From Streptomyces mashuensis (lineage in GTDB: Bacteria; Actinomycetota; Actinomycetes; Streptomycetales; Streptomycetaceae), in the NCBI RefSeq assembly GCF_014654785.1, contig NZ_BNBD01000007.1:186001-250000 (forward strand): a DNA stretch of 64,000 bases, read 5' to 3'. Made by a program: the position numbers and the translations under genes. Below, one piece after another: positions 59,941 through 64,000 of this stretch. The notes beneath the pieces are model-generated. The model was not told the origin of the DNA. It ran no database searches and worked only from the letters and a program-made list of their open reading frames with translations. Each line of letters opens with the position of its first letter. The stretch's first letter is position 1.

Positions 59941-61778
59941 CCTGTCCCATGGACCTGGCAGCACTGAAGGGCCTCGAGCCGGACGACTTCGACCACGCCG
60001 CCGACGGGTACCGCGGCGTGAGCAACACCGCCGGGGCGGTGAAGGAAAGCCTGGAGAACAAGATTGCCGCCGGCATGCGGAAGGTCCTCAGCGGTGTCGC
60101 CGCGGACGCCGCCCTCAAGCAGCTCCAGGAGCTGACCAAGGACTACCGGTACATCCAGATCGAATGCGGTCTGGTCAGCACAGCCCTCAAGGCGTTCGCC
60201 TCGGACATCCGCCCACCCAAGAAGAAGCTCGACGACGCCCTCGAGGACGCGAGAGCGAAGAACTTCTCGGTGGGCGCCGACGGCTCGGTCACCTACCCGG
60301 GTGTCGACAAGGGGAAGGACGGCAAGCCCGCAAAGGGTGGTACGGCGCAAGGACTCACCGACACCACGGCCCAGAACATCGGCCGGCAGGCCGCCACCTT
60401 CAACCCCAACCCCAATTACGGTCTCGCCCAGGATTGCGCCAACCGTATAGCCGAAGCGCTCAAGGCGGCCACGGAGGTCGACGAGAAGTGGGCACCCGCC
60501 CTGCGCCGGCTCAAGGCCGACGACGATCTGACCGTCAGTGACGCCGACTGGGCCGACGCCGGGCAGGACATGAACACCGTCCGGTCCGACGCGAAGAGCT
60601 ACCTGGACCACATCAAGCCGCCACCGGCGAACGGCACACCGAAGGACAACCGGGCGTGGTGGGATTCGCTCTCCGACCAGCAGAAGTTCGACTACCTCGC
60701 GACGCACCCCGACGGCGTCGGCCGGCTGGACGGACTCCCGGCGGCCGTCCGCGACCAGGCGAACCGGACGGTGCTCGACGAGACGCACGGCCGGCAGCGG
60801 CTGAAACTGGACGAGTGGCTCAAGAAGGAACCGGAGCGGTACGAGAAGTACTACGACAAGGAACTCCGGCGATCCCTCCCGGTGAAAGGCAACGTCGAGA
60901 CGGAGGAATGGAAGGAGTGGAACAAGCGCAGGGGTGAACTCCAGGACCGGCTCAAGGGCATGGAAGCCATCCAGTCGCGTTTCGACATGACGGGACGGGA
61001 CAACCACCCTCAGACGTACCTGCTCGGCTTCGACAACACGGGCCGGGGACGCGCCATCGTCTCCATCGGGAACCCGGACACGGCGGATAATGTGGCGACG
61101 TACGTACCGGGCACCTTCGCCTGTCTGGACAAGATCGGCGGGGAGATAAGCCGTGCCGAGACGCTGGGCGCAAAGGTGCAGGAGCGGGACCCGGGACACC
61201 AGACGGCCTCGATCGCCTGGCTGGGGTACGACGCCCCGCAGAGCATCGTCCCCGAGGCCCAGGACCCGAAGTACGCCAACGCCGCCCGGGAGCCCCTGGC
61301 GAATTTCCTCAAGGGGATACAGGCTGCCAACGGCCGAGATGTGAACTCCACCCTGATCGGTCACAGTTACGGCAGTCTCGTGGCGGGGGAGACGCTGCGG
61401 GACAATCCAGGACTACCGGTCGACAAGGCCGTGTTCGTGGGAAGCCCGGGCGTCGGAGTCATGCATGCCAAGGACCTCCACCTCCCACCCGACCACGTCT
61501 TCGCCGCCACCGCCAAGAACGACCTGATCAACCTGGTGCCGCCCAACCCCGGCCGACTGGCCCCGCTGAACCCCAGGGCGTATGCCCGCTGGTTCGACGA
61601 CCACGAGATCCTTTACGGCAACGACCCGACCTCGGACGAGTTCGGAGGACAGAGGTTCCACGTGGCCGACGGGCCGATGCCCGCGATCCACGGCGACATG
61701 ATGCCCGCACACTCCGACTACTGGAAGAAAGAATCGCTCGAGCATATGACGAACGTCGTGGTGAAGGGCCGGTCATGA
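59937..61778 (+). CDS. DUF1023-type alpha/beta hydrolase with long N-terminal helical region
   Basis: 613 residues. I chose GTG 59937 because it overlaps the previous stop and has GAAGG 7 nt upstream; ATG 59949 is the alternative. The N-terminal ~330 residues are helical and charged, resembling an Esx/PPE-like secretion-associated region. The C-terminal ~270 residues are the hydrolase: DNTGRGRAIVSIGNP, VPGTFACLD, nucleophile S477 in GHSYGS, a VGSPGVGV strand, and a late His in PAHSDYW. The substrate is unknown. Wobble usage is less extreme than in the PKS genes. Its stop overlaps the lipoprotein start (ATGA). Confidence 0.85.
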   Translation: MTCPMDLAALKGLEPDDFDHAADGYRGVSNTAGAVKESLENKIAAGMRKVLSGVAADAALKQLQELTKDYRYIQIECGLVSTALKAFASDIRPPKKKLDDALEDARAKNFSVGADGSVTYPGVDKGKDGKPAKGGTAQGLTDTTAQNIGRQAATFNPNPNYGLAQDCANRIAEALKAATEVDEKWAPALRRLKADDDLTVSDADWADAGQDMNTVRSDAKSYLDHIKPPPANGTPKDNRAWWDSLSDQQKFDYLATHPDGVGRLDGLPAAVRDQANRTVLDETHGRQRLKLDEWLKKEPERYEKYYDKELRRSLPVKGNVETEEWKEWNKRRGELQDRLKGMEAIQSRFDMTGRDNHPQTYLLGFDNTGRGRAIVSIGNPDTADNVATYVPGTFACLDKIGGEISRAETLGAKVQERDPGHQTASIAWLGYDAPQSIVPEAQDPKYANAAREPLANFLKGIQAANGRDVNSTLIGHSYGSLVAGETLRDNPGLPVDKAVFVGSPGVGVMHAKDLHLPPDHVFAATAKNDLINLVPPNPGRLAPLNPRAYARWFDDHEILYGNDPTSDEFGGQRFHVADGPMPAIHGDMMPAHSDYWKKESLEHMTNVVVKGRS

Positions 61779-62695
61779 AATTTGGAAAGGCGGTCGCCGG
61801 GTTTCTGTTGTTGGCGTCGACGATCACCGCGTGCGGGCTCAAGCCGGGCACGGTGGAGGTGAAGATGAACGAGAAGGAAGCCACGACGCGTGCCGAGGAG
61901 ATCGCTCACCAAGCCATGAGCGGCATGATGCCGAAGCCCGATCCTGAGCGCTCGGTCATGCGGTCCAAGGAGTGTGTCTCGGAGTTCGGCTCCAGCAGGC
62001 TCGCCGAGGTCGACCTGAGCTACACCCTCAAGGGAGTGCCCGGCACGGAGGCCAAGAACCTGGTCCGCCAGGCCAGGGACGCCTGGGTGAAACAGGGCTA
62101 CACCTTCGAGTCCAAGAGCGCGGACGGCGACTGGTCCGACCCCTTTCCGACCGTCACCATGGTGACCCCCGACGGCTTCGACCTCTCAGCGGTCACGGGC
62201 ATGCTGGACAAGGAGAAGGGCGAGGGGATCGCCACCATCTCGGTGACCTCCCCCTGCTTCGCCCGCGAACCGTCCCCGACCGCCCACGCCTCCGCGGCCG
62301 CTTTGAGTCCCGCCCAGGGCGACGGAGCCGCGGAGCGCCGCGTCCTCGGCCACTCCAGCCGCATCTACGACGCCCTGCGTGCCCGCCATGCCCCCGAGCA
62401 GGAGGGCGAAGGGCTGCGCACCGTCCAGGACCAGGACGGCACCTGGCTGCACCACGCCTGGTCCACTCCGCCGCTGACGGACGACGAGCGGGAACGGGCG
62501 ATCCGCCGCGCCCGCGACCACTTCCATGCTGCCGGCTGGAAGGTGCGCGACCTCCCCACCACCGCGGGGACGCCCGCCCTCGCGGCTCTCCACCCGGACG
62601 AGGACACCGTCGCCCAGGTCACCCCCGCAGCCACCGGCGGCATCGCCGTCGGCGTCACCGGTCCGGCGATCGCCGGGCCCCACGCGGAGGCTTAG
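61775..62695 (+). CDS. Putative lipoprotein
   Basis: 306 residues; ATG 61775 overlaps the hydrolase stop by 4 bp. The signal peptide MKFGKAVAGFLLLASTITAC ends in a lipobox (ITA-C, Cys20), so it should be lipidated and anchored outside the membrane. The body has no domain I recognise. It contains two cysteines, near 68 and 160, that could pair, and a second half (from about residue 190) with charged helices. With the two preceding genes it forms a three-gene coupled operon, apparently a cell-envelope unit unrelated to polyketide synthesis. Confidence 0.8.
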   Translation: MKFGKAVAGFLLLASTITACGLKPGTVEVKMNEKEATTRAEEIAHQAMSGMMPKPDPERSVMRSKECVSEFGSSRLAEVDLSYTLKGVPGTEAKNLVRQARDAWVKQGYTFESKSADGDWSDPFPTVTMVTPDGFDLSAVTGMLDKEKGEGIATISVTSPCFAREPSPTAHASAAALSPAQGDGAAERRVLGHSSRIYDALRARHAPEQEGEGLRTVQDQDGTWLHHAWSTPPLTDDERERAIRRARDHFHAAGWKVRDLPTTAGTPALAALHPDEDTVAQVTPAATGGIAVGVTGPAIAGPHAEA

Positions 62696-62771
62696 GGGGC
62701 CGTACGTCCTGGGCTAGGGGGCGGCGGGGGTCGACCCGGCGGCGTGGGGTGGTTTGGATGAACGGGAACGG

Positions 62772-62787
62772 GTTCCGGCGCCGGAAC
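62772..62787. promoter_or_regulatory. 16-bp perfect palindrome upstream of the agmatinase gene
   Basis: GTTCCGGCGCCGGAAC, 40 bp before the start codon. A further GGAAC at 62766-62770, 1 bp before it, gives alternating GGAAC/GTTCC half-sites. This looks like an operator for a dimeric repressor or activator; the regulator is unknown. Confidence 0.5.
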
Positions 62788-62827
62788 GCGCGCCTCCATC
62801 ACCCCACGAAAGGCCCCGCACCCCACC

Positions 62828-63811
62828 ATGATCCCGCCCCGTGGCCCCGAGGAGTCCGAGCGCACCCTGCACTACGCCGGTCCGGCGACGTTCGGCCGTG
62901 TGCCCCGCCTGGACGAGGTGCCGGACACCGACATCGCCGTCGTCGGCGTGCCCTTCGACTCCGGTGTCTCGTACCGGCCCGGCGCGCGCTTCGGCGGCAA
63001 CGCCATCCGTGAGGCGTCCCGGCAGCTGCGCCCGTACAACCCGGCGCAGAAGGTGTACCCCTTCCACTTCGCGCAGGTCGCGGACGCCGGTGACATCTCC
63101 GCCAACCCCTTCGACGTCAACGAGGCCATCGAGACGATCGAGGAGGCGGCGGGCGAGCTGCTCGACACGGGTGCCCGGCTGATGACGCTCGGCGGCGACC
63201 ACACCATCGCCCTGCCCATGCTGCGCGCCGTCTCCCGCAAGCACGGCCCCGTCGCCGTGCTGCACTTCGACGCCCACCTCGACACCTGGGACACCCACTT
63301 CGGCAACCGGTACATGCACGGCTCGCCGTTCCGCCGGGCCGTGGAGGAGGGCATCATCGACACCTCCGCGCTCTCCCACGTCGGTGTGCGCGGCCCCGTC
63401 TACCACGAGGACGACCTGACCGAGGACGCCAAGCTCGGCTTCGGCATCGTCACGTCCGCCGACGTGATGCGGCGCGGCGTCGACGAGGTCGCCCAGCAGC
63501 TGCGCGAGCGCATCGGCGACCGGCCGCTCTACATCTCGGTCGACATCGACGTCCTCGACCCCGCCCACGCGCCCGGCACCGGCACCCCCGAGGCCGGCGG
63601 CCTCACCTCCCGCGAGCTGCTGGAGATCATCCGCGGCCTGGCCGACTGCCACCTCGTCTCCGCCGACCTCGTCGAGGTCGCCCCGGCGTACGACCACGCC
63701 GACATCACCGCGGTGGCCGCCTCCCACACCGCGTACGAGCTCATCACCATCATGTCCCGGCAGATGGGCCCGGCACGCTGGAGCCGCGTGGCGGCCGAAC
63801 CCGGCGCGTAG
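62828..63811 (+). CDS. speB: Agmatinase / guanidino-acid amidinohydrolase (ureohydrolase family)
   Basis: 327 residues, ATG 62828. All manganese ligands of the arginase/agmatinase family are present: H125 (GGDHT), D148, H150 and D152 (DAHLD), and D239 and D241 (SVDID). PAHAPGTGTPEAGG and YMHGSPFRR are further family blocks. It hydrolyses a guanidino group to an amine plus urea. As agmatinase it makes putrescine. In amino-marginolactone pathways (desertomycin) a related amidinohydrolase removes the amidino group from the arginine-derived starter end. It sits 6.7 kb beyond the amine oxidase and past an unrelated operon, so a housekeeping role is equally likely. Its stop is only 3 bp from the convergent response-regulator stop. 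Confidence 0.85.
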   Translation: MIPPRGPEESERTLHYAGPATFGRVPRLDEVPDTDIAVVGVPFDSGVSYRPGARFGGNAIREASRQLRPYNPAQKVYPFHFAQVADAGDISANPFDVNEAIETIEEAAGELLDTGARLMTLGGDHTIALPMLRAVSRKHGPVAVLHFDAHLDTWDTHFGNRYMHGSPFRRAVEEGIIDTSALSHVGVRGPVYHEDDLTEDAKLGFGIVTSADVMRRGVDEVAQQLRERIGDRPLYISVDIDVLDPAHAPGTGTPEAGGLTSRELLEIIRGLADCHLVSADLVEVAPAYDHADITAVAASHTAYELITIMSRQMGPARWSRVAAEPGA

Positions 63812-63814
63812 GGG

Positions 63815-64000
63815 TCAGGGGCCGCCCGTCGCGCCGAGGTACGCGAGCACCGCCCGGACCCGGCGGTGCCCGCCGTCCGCGGCGGGCAGGCCCAGCTTGG
63901 CGAAGATGTTCCCGATGTGCTTGTTCACCGACGTCTCGGCGATGAACAGCATCGCCCCGATGGCGCCGTTGCCGTGCCCCTCCGCCATCAGCGCCAGCAC
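63815..64000 (-). CDS. NarL/FixJ-type response regulator, C-terminal HTH (partial, continues past window)
   Basis: The last 61 residues are visible: the second part of a LuxR-type helix-turn-helix (LALMAEGHGNGAIGAMLFIA, then TSVNKHIGNIFAKLGL) and a short tail. The REC domain and start lie beyond base 64000; the GTG at the edge is internal. The helix has no canonical NxxIA (AIGAML instead). Partner kinase not visible. Confidence 0.85.
   Translation of the reverse strand: MLALMAEGHGNGAIGAMLFIAETSVNKHIGNIFAKLGLPAADGGHRRVRAVLAYLGATGGP

Overview
The window looks like a Streptomyces (or closely related actinomycete) chromosome. GC content is very high with C/G at almost every wobble position. It carries giant modular type I polyketide synthase (PKS) genes and a LAL-type (large ATP-binding LuxR) regulator. 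The two in-frame TTA leucine codons I found lie in that regulator gene and in one other pathway gene, the usual bldA signature. Most of the window (1 to about 59,000) is one edge of a biosynthetic gene cluster; its upstream part, including the loading module, lies outside.

Region 1 (1-47,349) is the C-terminal end of a modular PKS: four co-directional genes in apparent biosynthetic order, linked by class 1-type docking domains. They hold a partial module (AT-DH-KR-ACP), two KS-AT-KR-ACP modules with methylmalonyl-type ATs, a four-module gene with malonyl-type ATs (DH-KR, DH-ER-KR, DH-KR, DH-KR), and a two-module gene (DH-KR, DH-KR) ending in a thioesterase. By colinearity the carboxyl end would be a conjugated 2,4,6,8-tetraenoate. 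It is preceded by a saturated C2 unit, a further unit of uncertain oxidation level, and two methyl-branched units. Every KR carries the LDD motif of B-type ketoreductases. Two KRs lack the usual catalytic serine.

Region 2 (47,350-56,300) holds tailoring and starter-supply genes. A discrete acyltransferase that lacks the malonyl-binding arginine converges on the PKS across a 23-bp perfect hairpin with a TTCG loop. Divergent from it runs an operon whose later genes overlap by 4 bp: rmlD-rmlC-rmlA-rmlB (dTDP-L-rhamnose), a degenerate type II thioesterase-like protein, and an adenylate-forming acyl ligase. A convergent flavin monooxygenase/amine oxidase of the amino-acid 2-monooxygenase type follows. 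The acyltransferase, ligase and oxidase are the enzyme kinds used to load amide/guanidino-acid starters (4-guanidinobutyryl or 4-aminobutyryl) in marginolactone-like and linear amino-polyol polyketides. An agmatinase-family hydrolase at 62,828 could complete that set, but it may be a housekeeping gene.

Region 3 (56,294-64,000) holds the LAL regulator, a three-gene operon (small helical secreted-substrate-like protein, DUF1023-type alpha/beta hydrolase, lipoprotein), the agmatinase-family gene, and the C-terminal end of a NarL/FixJ response regulator. The cluster border probably lies just after the LAL gene. I see no glycosyltransferase, P450, transporter, phosphopantetheinyl transferase, RNA gene, insertion sequence or CRISPR array in the window.
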